From: Spirulinaceae cyanobacterium SM2_1_0
GTDB lineage: Bacteria; Cyanobacteriota; Cyanobacteriia; Cyanobacteriales; Spirulinaceae
NCBI GenBank assembly: GCA_012031265.1
Contig: JAAUTY010000048.1
Location: 1 to 36,465 of the forward strand
Length of the DNA stretch: 36,465 bases
Direction of reading: 5' to 3'
Both the position numbers and the translations under genes were made by a program. This document shows, piece by piece, positions 1-9,010 of the stretch. The notes under the pieces were generated by a model, which worked only from the letters and a program-made list of their open reading frames with translations, searched no databases and had not been told where the DNA came from. The number at the start of each line of letters is the position of its first letter. Position 1 is the stretch's first letter.

Positions 1-657
1 ACACACAATTCGCTCGTACTCTGAGCCACCATGTCCGCTCTCGCATCCGAGTACAGCTTGATACCATTGACTACTTAACTGAACATCATGAACAGCAATG
101 AGTGGCTGAGCGTGCATTGACTACCTCCTGCAAGGAACCTCTCCATACTGCTACGATCATACCTCCTCCATCAAATACCGTCACGCGCAATATTTTAGAA
201 CTAGATTTGAAGCTACCTGTTGATATTGTCTGTCAATCAAAAGCAAGCTTGCCTGGCTCAACTTTACACTTAACTAATTGCACAATTAAAAACTAGCTTG
301 AAAGAACTTTGGCTTTCTAACGCAGCCTACGAGTAGCCCTTAAGTATCGACTTCACTGATGACTTGAGCTGTATAACAACTCCAATACATCGACCGCCGA
401 GAGGTTATCGGTTGGAGTTCAAGGTTGTCTGCGGCGGGTGATTGGGAATGTTAGCTGGCTTCAAGTTATCTGTGGGATGGTAGCCGAAACTAGCAGTTGG
501 GTGCACGATGTCAGCGCTGCTAGAAAACGATCAGCAACCCAACGGTGCAGTACAGAGTCCCACCGTGCTGCAACCCTATCTAGATCTAGGCGGTCGGCCT
601 GTGCTCTGAAGCGGGAATCGCAATCGAGGGCAAAACCGGCGGCTCAAGCAAGCAGGT
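1..657. other. Stretch without a convincing gene
   Basis: This 657-base stretch is visibly more AT-rich than the rest of the window in its first 400 bases. Short open frames exist on both strands (for example 102-296), but they have no recognisable motif, no ribosome-binding site and atypical composition. I see no tRNA, terminator or insertion-sequence end. It may hold the decayed tail of something left of the window, but nothing supports a specific call. Confidence 0.5.
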
Positions 658-1221
658 TCACTGAAAAATCTGGGCAACAGGGACGCTGAATCCGGGCAGG
701 AGGGACGTTGTGAGGGTATCGCCACTGAGGAGTGTGCTGGTGTGGTGGAGCTGCACGTCGCGGCGGCGGTATACCTCAACCGTTTGCAAGCGCCAATCCA
801 CAATCCAATAGTCCTGAACGCCGTGGCGGGAGTAGAGCTTGAGTTTGATTTCTTTGTCGCGCTGTTCGTTGGCGGTTCCGGGCGAAAGAATCTCGACGAC
901 CAATTCGGGAGCAACGGTGAGATGTCCGGCTTCATCCAAGCCGACGGCAAGGCGCTCTTGGCTGACCCAAACGAGATCAGGAATCACCGCATCATGGCGA
1001 GTGAAAATAACCCCTGGAGCCACAAATGGCTGACCACGCTGAGTTTGATCCGACCATTGGTCAAGCGCTCGGTGGATTTTACCAACTGCTCTTTGGTGGT
1101 GGAGGTGGGGTGCGCGAGTCACGTAAAGTTCTCCATCAACGATTTCATGGCGCTTCCAGCCGCCATCATCGGGCATGACTTCGAGGTCTCGAGTGGTCCA
1201 GCGTAGGGAGTCGGCAACCAT
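658..1221 (-). CDS. Uma2 family endonuclease-like protein (DUF820)
   Basis: This 187-residue protein belongs to the Uma2/DUF820 family, which is strongly expanded in cyanobacteria and has a PD-(D/E)XK nuclease fold; its cellular role is unknown. The family pattern is complete. An N-terminal EIVDGELY segment (about 26-33) is followed by IPDLVWVS with Asp82, then VVEILSPGT with Glu110. After that come the lysine-rich stretch RDKEIKLKLY (121-130) and the GVQDYWIVDW strand. The putative metal-binding and catalytic residues (Asp82, Glu110, a lysine near 126) are therefore all present. The length is normal. The start is an ATG at 1221. It is divergent from menE, with 128 bases between them. It could be a restriction-like or repair enzyme; no partner is nearby to decide. 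Confidence 0.9.
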   Translation of the reverse strand: MVADSLRWTTRDLEVMPDDGGWKRHEIVDGELYVTRAPHLHHQRAVGKIHRALDQWSDQTQRGQPFVAPGVIFTRHDAVIPDLVWVSQERLAVGLDEAGHLTVAPELVVEILSPGTANEQRDKEIKLKLYSRHGVQDYWIVDWRLQTVEVYRRRDVQLHHTSTLLSGDTLTTSLLPGFSVPVAQIFQ

Positions 1222-1349
1222 TGGGTGTGCGGTTGAACGGATGGTTTTAGTGTAGATGACCGGTGGGCGATCGCCCGATCATCGAGGTTGGTCACAGCAT
1301 CGCCCAGTAGACTGAGGGATGTTCAGTATCGGCCCGGAGCGATCGCCCC

Positions 1350-2723
1350 TTGCTCGCGCACCCTTTCCTCGCGCAACGCGGTCAACAAGGCTGGTTGCTC
1401 AGCGAGTACTCAGATTTTGACCGGATGCTGACTGTCTACCAGCAGCAATTGCGCGGCCGTCGGCAACGGATTATGCTGCTGGAGCGCGCGCCCATTCCCT
1501 GGCTGGCGGGATTTTTTGCGGCGGTGCTGGCCGATTGTCCGTTGTTTTTGGGGAATCCGTATTGGGGTGTGACCGAGGCGCAACAGGCGATCGCCCGCAG
1601 CCAACCCGAGCGAATCTGGGGCGAGATCCCCGCTGCTTGGGGGTGGCTCGCTCCCGAATTAGCAAGCCACAACCCTGCTTCCTCCGAGGCGATCATTGCC
1701 ATCCCGACCGGCGGCAGTTCCGGGACAATCCGTTTTGCAACGCATACATGGGCGACCCTGGCGGCGGCTGCGCGCGGCTTTCATGCCCATTTCGGCGACC
1801 AGCCGGTCAATGCCCTGAATGTTTTGCCGCTCTATCATGTCAGCGGTTTGTTGCCGGTGGTGCGATCGCTCCTCAGTGGCGGCCGCCTCGAGTGTTTCCC
1901 CTACGCCGACCTCAAAGCCGGTCGCCGTCCGCGCCTCACGCCTGCTGACAGCTTCCTCTCGCTGGTGCCGACGCAGTTGCAGACATGGCTGACCCTGGAT
2001 GCTGCTGGGTTGCAAGACTGGCGGGCGATCTTGGTGGGAGGCGGGCCGACTTGGCCGCGTTTGCTCACGGCCGCGCGGCAAGCCGACTTGCCCTTGGCGC
2101 TGACCTACGGCGCGACCGAAACCGCCGCCCAGGTGGCGACCTTGCAACCCTGGGAATTTCGGGCCGGGCGGGTCGATTGCGGGCGATCGCTCCCCCATGC
2201 CGAGCTGCAAATCTGGGATGCGGCGGGTCAGGTGCTACCGGCGGCTAGCGTGGGGGCGATCGCCGTGCGGGCGCCATCACTGTTCCACGGCTACTATCCT
2301 GGGTCGCGATCGCCCGATGAATTCTGGCTGACCGGCGATTGGGGTCGCTTGGATGCGGCCGGTCACTTGACTGTACTCGGTCGTCAGGATCAGACGATTA
2401 TCAGCGGCGGCGAGAAAGTATTTCCTACCGAAGTCGAGGCGGCGATTCGGGCGACCGGCGGTGTGGCTGATGTGGCGGTGCTAGGTGTGCCGGATGCGCA
2501 TTGGGGGCAGGCGGTGATGGCGTTGTGTGTGCGTAGCGAGATGGTCATGAGCCTAGAGGATTTGGCCGCCATCATTCGACCGCAGTTGGCGAATTTCAAG
2601 CAACCGAAACATTGGTGCTGGCTGCCGTCGCTGCCGCGTGATGCCCGGGGGAAGTTGAACCAGAAGGCATTGCGGGCGATCGCCACCCAGGCGCTCCCGT
2701 CTTCACAAAATCTCGCGCGGTGA
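1350..2723 (+). CDS. menE: o-succinylbenzoate-CoA ligase (MenE-type AMP-binding enzyme)
   Basis: This 457-residue adenylate-forming enzyme is predicted to activate o-succinylbenzoate to its CoA thioester, using ATP, in the phylloquinone/menaquinone pathway. The ATP-binding P-loop IPTGGSSGT is at 118-126. The AMP-binding motif YGATETAAQ, the hinge motif TGDWGRLD, GRQDQTIISGGEKVFP, and a C-terminal PRDARGKLNQ carrying the likely catalytic lysine all follow in order. The short N-terminal part, with LFLGNPYWG near 66-73, resembles cyanobacterial MenE rather than generic acyl-CoA synthetases. The start is a TTG at 1350, supported by GGAG at 1336-1339; the ATG at 1319 is out of frame. The usual neighbour menC is not visible here. 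The gene ends three bases before the convergent atzE stop. Confidence 0.85.
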   Translation: MLAHPFLAQRGQQGWLLSEYSDFDRMLTVYQQQLRGRRQRIMLLERAPIPWLAGFFAAVLADCPLFLGNPYWGVTEAQQAIARSQPERIWGEIPAAWGWLAPELASHNPASSEAIIAIPTGGSSGTIRFATHTWATLAAAARGFHAHFGDQPVNALNVLPLYHVSGLLPVVRSLLSGGRLECFPYADLKAGRRPRLTPADSFLSLVPTQLQTWLTLDAAGLQDWRAILVGGGPTWPRLLTAARQADLPLALTYGATETAAQVATLQPWEFRAGRVDCGRSLPHAELQIWDAAGQVLPAASVGAIAVRAPSLFHGYYPGSRSPDEFWLTGDWGRLDAAGHLTVLGRQDQTIISGGEKVFPTEVEAAIRATGGVADVAVLGVPDAHWGQAVMALCVRSEMVMSLEDLAAIIRPQLANFKQPKHWCWLPSLPRDARGKLNQKALRAIATQALPSSQNLAR

Positions 2724-2726
2724 AAA

Positions 2727-4121
2727 TCAAGCCGCCGCTACACTCACGACCCCCTGCTGTTCGAGATAAGCAGCGACGCGCAGCAGTTTGGCTTCTTGAT
2801 AAGGCGCGGCGATGAGCTGGACGCCGAGGGGTAGGTGTCCGGGGCGATGCAGTGGGACTGAAATAATCGGCAGCCCGACGAACGAGAGCGGTTGTGTGAA
2901 ACGACCGAGGTTGGGACGGATGAGGATTTCGTTGCCGTCGATGGTGATGGATTCCTGCCCAATCAAGGTCGCCGGCCAAGGCGTTGTCGGGGCGAGGAGA
3001 ATGTCGCAGGTTTGGAAAATGTCGCGCAGGCGATCGCGATACCAGCGGCGGAAGCGTTGCGCCCGCACATACCAGGGGGCGGGGATCAGTGCCCCGGCGA
3101 GAAAGCGATCGCGCGTCGCCGGATCAAAATCCTGGGGTCGGGTTTGCAGACGCGCTAGGTGTTGGCTCGAGCCTTCTGAAGCAGTGATCAGGTAGGCGGC
3201 GGCACGAGCGCGGGCTGCTTCCGGAATCGTGACCGTCTGGGTGGCCCCGAGCGCACTGGCAACGGTTTGCACAGCTTGGAAGACTTCGGGCTGACCGCCT
3301 TGTTGGAAGTAGCCAGCGGCGGTAGCGATGCGGAGACCGGCAATATCGGGGGCAAGCGGCGGCCGCGTTGGCTCCGGGACGCGCGTTGTGCAGACGGGAT
3401 CGCGAGGATCGGCTCCCTGCAAGAGATCGAAGGCTAGGGCGGTGTCGCGCACCGAGCGAGCAAAGAGGCCCACATGGTCGAAGCTGCTGGCGAAGAGGGT
3501 GACCCCGGCGCGGGAAATCCGACCATAAGTGGGTTTCAGCCCGAAGATGCCGCAGAGCGCTGCCGGAACCCGCACCGAGCCATTCGTATCCGTGCCGAGG
3601 GCAAGGGGAACCAAGCCCGCTGCCACTGCTGCCGCCGAGCCGCCGGAGGAGCCGCCCGCGATGCGATCGCGATCGCGAGGATTACGAGTCGCGCCATAGT
3701 GGTGATTTTCAGTCGTGAAACCGTAGGCGTACTCATCCATGTTGAGCGCGCCGACCAGCACCGCGCCTGCTTGCCGCAGGCGGGCCACCGCCGTGGCATC
3801 CGTCGTCGCGGGCGGATTCTCGCGATTAATCTTCGATCCGGCGAGGGTGGGGATGCCGCTGATGTCGAAGAGGTCTTTGACCGCGAAGGGAACGCCGGCT
3901 AAGTCGCCCAAGATTTGGTTTTCTGCCTGGGCACGGTCAATGGCGGCCGCTTCGGCGCGGGCGGTGTCAGTGAGCCGGGTGGTGAAGCAATTGAGGTCAG
4001 CATCGTCGGCGTCAATTGCCGCTATTACTGCCGTGAGGATTCGGGTCGCACTCACTTCCTGACGCTGGATGCTAGCGGCGATCGCGCTGGCATCGCTCCC
4101 CCGGTCATCAAAAAAACTCAT
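2727..4121 (-). CDS. atzE: AtzE family amidohydrolase (1-carboxybiuret hydrolase-like, amidase signature)
   Basis: This 464-residue amidase-signature enzyme has the complete Ser-cisSer-Lys triad. Lys82 lies in FAVKDLFD, Ser158 in [10 protein letters not shown] (156-165), and Ser182 in [12 protein letters not shown]. The spacings (76 and 24 residues) match the family. It resembles AtzE, which removes an amide group from 1-carboxybiuret in the cyanuric acid pathway, and more distantly GatA. The assignment to AtzE rather than GatA rests on the small upstream partner, whose stop overlaps this start by ATGA, so the two are translationally coupled. No cyanuric acid hydrolase (atzD) or allophanate hydrolase (atzF) lies nearby, so the true substrate is open. 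It is cytoplasmic, and the ATG start is at 4121. Confidence 0.82.
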   Translation of the reverse strand: MSFFDDRGSDASAIAASIQRQEVSATRILTAVIAAIDADDADLNCFTTRLTDTARAEAAAIDRAQAENQILGDLAGVPFAVKDLFDISGIPTLAGSKINRENPPATTDATAVARLRQAGAVLVGALNMDEYAYGFTTENHHYGATRNPRDRDRIAGGSSGGSAAAVAAGLVPLALGTDTNGSVRVPAALCGIFGLKPTYGRISRAGVTLFASSFDHVGLFARSVRDTALAFDLLQGADPRDPVCTTRVPEPTRPPLAPDIAGLRIATAAGYFQQGGQPEVFQAVQTVASALGATQTVTIPEAARARAAAYLITASEGSSQHLARLQTRPQDFDPATRDRFLAGALIPAPWYVRAQRFRRWYRDRLRDIFQTCDILLAPTTPWPATLIGQESITIDGNEILIRPNLGRFTQPLSFVGLPIISVPLHRPGHLPLGVQLIAAPYQEAKLLRVAAYLEQQGVVSVAAA

Positions 4122-4309
4122 GGCTCAAAAACCGGCGCCGGGTCGGTGCTCTCTGGCAGCGGATATTCGAGCACTAGTTGGGCGATTTCATTGAGGCGTT
4201 CTAGGTTGGCGATGACGCCGGGACGGGCTTCGGGGGGAATGGGCAGTTGCAGCAGCGGGGCTGCCGCGTCGAGGTAGTCGCTGGGAGAAAATTGGGATTC
4301 AGACATCAT
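4118..4309 (-). CDS. atzG: AtzG-like small subunit (DUF4089)
   Basis: This 63-residue protein contains the DUF4089 pattern: a helix with DYLDAAAPLLQLPI (12-25), then PPEARPGVIANLERLNEIA (26-44) and a short acidic-proline tail. AtzG is a GatC-like wrap-around subunit that binds and stabilises AtzE. The gene lies directly upstream of atzE and overlaps it by four bases, the usual arrangement for this pair. Two ATG codons (4309 and 4306) open the frame, and either could be used. I see no NtcA-type site immediately upstream. Because it is so short it is easily missed, but both its position and its sequence fit. Confidence 0.8.
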   Translation of the reverse strand: MMSESQFSPSDYLDAAAPLLQLPIPPEARPGVIANLERLNEIAQLVLEYPLPESTDPAPVFEP

Positions 4310-4381
4310 TTGGGGTTATCAACCGCGATCGCAACCATACCCTTGTGGGGTCAGCGTCGGCAACTCAAGGCGATCGCCCTG

Positions 4382-7300
4382 TCAGTCACTCGTCGGGTCG
4401 AGCCAACGCGCCACCGCTGCTGCAAACAAGGTAAATTCGATCGGCTTCGCCAGATAATCATCCATGCCAGCCGCGAGGCAGTGTTCCCGTTCGCCGGGCA
4501 TCCCTTGAGCCGTCACCCCAATGATCGGCACGCGCGGCTGTTGCTCGCGGATTTCGCGCTCGCGGATCAGGCGGGTGGTTGCGTAGCCATCCAGTTCCGG
4601 GAGCAGACAATCCACAATGATCAGGTCATAGTCCAGTGCCGCAGACTGGGCGAGGCACTGCTGACCGTCCGGCACGAAGTCAGCCTGATAGCCGAGCAGG
4701 GTTAGCAGCTCCTGAAACAGCTCGGCGCTGTTTTGGTCATCTTCAACGACCAAGATCGGACGGTTTACAGCCTGATCTGTGAGGTCGTAAGCGGCGGCAC
4801 CGGGATCGAGAGCGGCGATCGCCCGCCGGCTGGGGTGGCGAAACGGCAATGTAAACCAAAATTTTGCCCCGGCCCCACGCTCACTCTCGACACCGATCCG
4901 GCCGCCATAGCGATGCACGATTTTGCGACAGATCGCCAGCCCGAGTCCGGTGCCGCCGTAGCGACGGGTTGTTGAGCTGTCCGCTTGTTCAAAGGGCAGA
5001 AAAAGCCGTGCCTGATCAGTCGGCGCGATGCCAATCCCGGTGTCAACCACCTGACCATAGAGCCAGAGGGTATTGTCAGTATTGGTATTTTCCTGGCTGG
5101 GAGCGATCGCCACCTCAATGTGCCCGGCCGCCGTGAACTTGACGGCATTCCACAGCAGATTGATCAGGACTTGTTGCAGGCGGTAGTTTGGCCCTTCTAG
5201 ATAGCGGGGCAGCTCCGGGGCGATCGCCACCCGCAACGTGAGCTGCTTTTCCATCAGCTCCGGTTGAAACATTTGTTCCAGATGCTGCATCAACTCCGGC
5301 AGATCAAAAACGGCGCTCTCCAGCGGCAGTGAGTCCGCCTCGAGCTTGGAGAGATCGAGGATGTCGTTGATGATGTTGAGCAGCAATTGCCCATTGCGCT
5401 CGATCGCCGCAATAAAGCGTTGTTGTTGCTCGTCCAGCGGGGTGAAGCGCAACAGACCCGCGAACCCCAGCACCGAGGTCATCGGCGTGCGGATTTCGTG
5501 ACTCATATTGGCTAGAAAGTTGCTCTTCGCCTGGTCGGCCGCCTCTGCGACCATCTGCGCTTGTTTCAGCTCTGTAATGTCAAAAATCACCCCTTCAATG
5601 GCCGTCACGGCCCCGTCGGCGGCGTAGCTCGCGCGACCGCGATCGCCGAGCCAGCGCAGGCTCCCATCGCGGTGCTGGAGGCGGTACTCGCAGCTAAACA
5701 ACCGCTGTTGGGCGATCGCCGTCTGAATCTCCTCGCGCACGCGATCGCGATCTGCGGCGACCAGCAAGCTCGCGAAGCTGTGGGTGCGATTGTCAATTAG
5801 GTCATCGGCCCCATAGCCCGTGACCTCGCTGATAAAGTCGCTCAGCAGCTCCATCGTCCAATCCGTATCCCAGCGGCGGCGATAGATCGCCCCAGGCATC
5901 GTCGCGCTCAGGGTGGCGAGACGGGTCTCGCGCTCGCGGCGGCGGGCGGCTTCGGCTTCGAGGCGGCTGGCGAGGGTTTCATTGACCGCAATCAGGGAGC
6001 GGTTGTCAGCCCGGAGCTTGGCTTGGGTAGCTTTGATCTGATCGACATTGATCAACGCCAATGTCAGACCGGTTTGTCCCCGTTCCGGATCATTGTGATA
6101 GTTGACTCGCAGCGTCACCTGCTCACCGGTCGTCACGATGGTCAGCTCCAACTCCAGGGGCTGGGTCGTCGCCAATACCTGGCGGAGCGGCGCGAGCAAG
6201 TCATCGCAGTCGAGGTTGTGGGTGAAGTCCGCCAGAGAGCGGCCGATGTCGGTGGGCTGCAAGTTGATGGCGCGCGTGGCTGCTGGCGTGAACTTGCGGA
6301 TATGCAGGGTCTCATCTAGGAAAATAACGCCGATGCCGGTGCTCCGCAGGAGGTTGTCGATGTCGGTCGCCAGTTCGGTGAGTGCGGCGATCTTGCCTTG
6401 ATACTCGGTGTTGACGCTGTAGAGTTCTTCGTTGACCGATTGCAGCTCTTCGTTGACGAGTTGGAGTTCTTCGTTGGCAGCCAGCAATTCTTCGTTGATC
6501 GCTTGTTGCTCTTCGTTGGCGGTTTCCAGTTCCTCGATCGTGATCTGGAGATTTTCGCGGGTTTGTTGCAGCTCGGCCTCGAGGTCGAGTAGGTGTTGAG
6601 TCGTGGTCGTCGCCAGTGTCATTGCTGGGCGATCGCCAACCGTCGCCAATTCGGCACGGTCATCGGCGTCAGCCAGAGCGGTTCTAGCCGCTGTATCCAG
6701 CTCAAACACCACCAGCAGATAGTCGCCAAGCTGGGGATGGCGGGGGTCGTACTCCACCCGCAAGCTGACCGAGAGTGCCCGACCGTTGTGATGGAGCAGG
6801 ATGCCCCCGATCGTCACCGACCGCTGATCGCGCTTCGCTCGATAAAGCGCGCTGCTGAGTGGCACCCGCATCCCAGCCGGCACTAGCGCGACAATATCCA
6901 GTCGCACCCGGCCAGCGGTCGGGAAATCGAGCCAATTGCCGGCGTTGTAGACGACATGCACGAGTTGGTTATCGGCATTGACCAAGACGCCTACCACCGT
7001 CGGGTCAGCGAAACAGCGCTTCAGGGCTTCGGTCATGACGCGATCCGCTTGTCGCGAGGGCAGTGCGGGCAGACCCAGGCTCGGCACTGTGATGGGCAAT
7101 GGCGATCGCCGATTTAACGTCGTCAGACGCGGCTGACTGTCGAACTGTTTGCGAAAGAGACTCCAGCGGCTATCGAGCGTTGTAAACGTTTGGCCCAGCT
7201 CGCCCAGGGTCTCGGAACTGCCCAAAAAGAGGCTGCCGCCGCCTTTGAGCGAGAAGTCTAGCAACCGGAGGACTTGTTGCTGAAGCGCGGGCTGCATATA

Positions 7301-8614
7301 GATCAAGACATTGCGGCAGGTCACCACATCGATTTTGAGGAATCCCGCATTCTGGGTGAGGTCGTGCTGGGCAAAGATCAGTCGCTCCCGTAGCGATCGC
7401 TTGACCTGATAACAGTCGCCGCTATGCTCGAAGTATTTGGCGAGGTAGGCGGCAGGGACATCAGCGGCGATGCTCTCGGGGTAGGTGCCAGCGGAGGCGA
7501 TCGCCAGCGCTTGCGGATCGATGTCGGTCGCAAAAATCTTCACGGACAGCGGTTGCTCGGCTTGCTCGCTCGCCTCCGCGAACAAGATCGCCAGCGAGTA
7601 CGCTTCTTCGCCGGTCGCACAGGCCGCGACCCAGCCCCGCAAGGGCTGGTCGGGCAAGCTGTCGGTCACGAGCGGTACAAGGACACGCTCGGCGAGAATC
7701 TCCCAGGCCGGCAGATCGCGAAAGAAGCGTGTCGCCCCAATCAGTAGATCGTGGCATAACTGCTGGCGCTCCGTGGCAGAATTCGTGAGCAGTTGGAGGT
7801 AGGCCTCGAGGCTGGGTGCTTGGCTCAGTTGCCAGCGATGCACAATCCGGCGTTGCAGAGTTCCGGTTTTGTAGTGAGAAAAATCGCGTTCTTCCTCAGC
7901 AGCGAGCAGGTTCAAGATGCGGGCCAGTTGCTCGGGGGCGATCGCCTCGGGGTCAGCGATGAATGGTGCTGGCGGCTGGGTCGCGGTGGTCAATTGCACC
8001 AGATCGCTAATCGCCTGGGCAATTTCGGACAATGGCAGAATCCGGTTCGTCAGGGTTGCCAGCCGGGTGCTGTTGGGTAAACAGAGGCATTGCTCGGTAT
8101 CGGGGAGCTGCATCAGGGCGATGCCGCCAGCACGGTTGATCGCCTGAATTCCCTCAATGCCATCGCGGCCGCGACCCGCGAACCGGAGGGCGAGGGCGCG
8201 ATCGCCGTAGACTTGCGCCAGCGCCTGCAAGCTGTCATCGATCGGGGTCACGGTGGGCGACGGCTGCCCACATAGACCCTGGGCAACATCCGCAACGGCA
8301 ATTCGGTAGCCGGGAGGCAGCAGGTAAATACGCTCGGCGCTGAACGGCTGTCCCTCGCTGGCTACGTCTACGACCCAGGCGGTCTGCGCCTGAAGCTGCT
8401 CAACCGTCAAGATCTCGGCGGCGAGCTCCACCGCTGGCACCACCACGAAAGCGATGTCCGGAAGCGGCGGCAGGCCAGCCAGAAAAGCGGCAATGGCGAG
8501 CGAATCGTCTAGCAAAACTCCTAACCCAACGATAAAGGGGGGAGGAGAGCTGGTGGATAAATTGGTCATGGCGCTGGCGATGAAGGCAAGGAGAGGGACA
8601 AACCCCAGCCACAA
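4382..8614 (-). CDS. CheB-like/CheR/PAS hybrid sensor histidine kinase-response regulator
   Basis: This is a 1410-residue multidomain signalling protein. Residues 27-205 have a CheB methylesterase fold but have lost the active-site Ser and His regions. Residues 240-490 are an intact-looking CheR methyltransferase, with TRFFRD at 295-300, the SAM-binding motif ACATGEEAYS at 331-340 and CRNVLIYM at 433-440. A degenerate sensory segment (about 525-640) leads into a long coiled coil (675-745) built on repeated NEEL/SVNEEL units. Then come a PAS domain (750-860) and a second PAS/PAC (895-1018). The HisKA domain has the phospho-acceptor His1039 in NMSHEIRTP, and the HATPase has GTGLGLAI at 1221-1228. 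A C-terminal receiver has Asp1335 and Lys1390. No membrane segment is convincing, so it is probably cytoplasmic. The longest frame starts with TTG; the ATG at 8569 (residue 16) is a better start. It stands alone, with no che operon around it. Confidence 0.9.
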   Translation of the reverse strand: MWLGFVPLLAFIASAMTNLSTSSPPPFIVGLGVLLDDSLAIAAFLAGLPPLPDIAFVVVPAVELAAEILTVEQLQAQTAWVVDVASEGQPFSAERIYLLPPGYRIAVADVAQGLCGQPSPTVTPIDDSLQALAQVYGDRALALRFAGRGRDGIEGIQAINRAGGIALMQLPDTEQCLCLPNSTRLATLTNRILPLSEIAQAISDLVQLTTATQPPAPFIADPEAIAPEQLARILNLLAAEEERDFSHYKTGTLQRRIVHRWQLSQAPSLEAYLQLLTNSATERQQLCHDLLIGATRFFRDLPAWEILAERVLVPLVTDSLPDQPLRGWVAACATGEEAYSLAILFAEASEQAEQPLSVKIFATDIDPQALAIASAGTYPESIAADVPAAYLAKYFEHSGDCYQVKRSLRERLIFAQHDLTQNAGFLKIDVVTCRNVLIYMQPALQQQVLRLLDFSLKGGGSLFLGSSETLGELGQTFTTLDSRWSLFRKQFDSQPRLTTLNRRSPLPITVPSLGLPALPSRQADRVMTEALKRCFADPTVVGVLVNADNQLVHVVYNAGNWLDFPTAGRVRLDIVALVPAGMRVPLSSALYRAKRDQRSVTIGGILLHHNGRALSVSLRVEYDPRHPQLGDYLLVVFELDTAARTALADADDRAELATVGDRPAMTLATTTTQHLLDLEAELQQTRENLQITIEELETANEEQQAINEELLAANEELQLVNEELQSVNEELYSVNTEYQGKIAALTELATDIDNLLRSTGIGVIFLDETLHIRKFTPAATRAINLQPTDIGRSLADFTHNLDCDDLLAPLRQVLATTQPLELELTIVTTGEQVTLRVNYHNDPERGQTGLTLALINVDQIKATQAKLRADNRSLIAVNETLASRLEAEAARRRERETRLATLSATMPGAIYRRRWDTDWTMELLSDFISEVTGYGADDLIDNRTHSFASLLVAADRDRVREEIQTAIAQQRLFSCEYRLQHRDGSLRWLGDRGRASYAADGAVTAIEGVIFDITELKQAQMVAEAADQAKSNFLANMSHEIRTPMTSVLGFAGLLRFTPLDEQQQRFIAAIERNGQLLLNIINDILDLSKLEADSLPLESAVFDLPELMQHLEQMFQPELMEKQLTLRVAIAPELPRYLEGPNYRLQQVLINLLWNAVKFTAAGHIEVAIAPSQENTNTDNTLWLYGQVVDTGIGIAPTDQARLFLPFEQADSSTTRRYGGTGLGLAICRKIVHRYGGRIGVESERGAGAKFWFTLPFRHPSRRAIAALDPGAAAYDLTDQAVNRPILVVEDDQNSAELFQELLTLLGYQADFVPDGQQCLAQSAALDYDLIIVDCLLPELDGYATTRLIREREIREQQPRVPIIGVTAQGMPGEREHCLAAGMDDYLAKPIEFTLFAAAVARWLDPTSD

Positions 8615-9010
8615 ATCCTCAACAGGCTGCTATGGCGCTAATGATAGATATTGGCATTACCAACGGGGGCGGGACTCGCTGGGCATGAAGCCTGGCATAC
8701 CAAGTTTCTACAAACAAGCCGGGCATTGCTCATGGCGTAGGCAGCCGCTCGGCGACTCAGCAGCCCAACGATAGATCCATCATAAGACAATCGATGGACG
8801 CGGACTCTGCTACTGGCGAGAAGTTCAAACGACGGTGTGCGATTTCCCCACTCCCGTGAGCCTTGGGGTTGGCATGGCTCAATCCCAACCGATGTGGGGC
8901 CGTTCGCCTGCGATCTGCGTCACCCCGTAAAATCACGGAGCGCACAGCAGCGGGCGATGCGGCTCACCAGGGGGATACACCCCTTATCAATGCGTCGCTA
9001 AGCCGCAACC
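8615..9010. other. Intergenic region between divergent genes
   Basis: About 400 bases separate the hybrid kinase from the pentapeptide-repeat gene, which are divergent, so promoters for both should lie here. I find no convincing hexamer pair, no RNA gene and no strong hairpin. The small frames inside lack recognisable protein features. Confidence 0.4.

Noticed and set aside
1659-2210. 183-residue open frame antisense to menE
   Set aside because: It lies fully inside menE on the other strand and has arginine-, proline- and glycine-rich composition with no motif, as expected for a shadow in GC-rich DNA.
2727-4121. Calling the amidase GatA (Glu-tRNA amidotransferase subunit A)
   Set aside because: The overlapping upstream gene is a DUF4089/AtzG protein, not GatC, and the protein length and context fit AtzE better.
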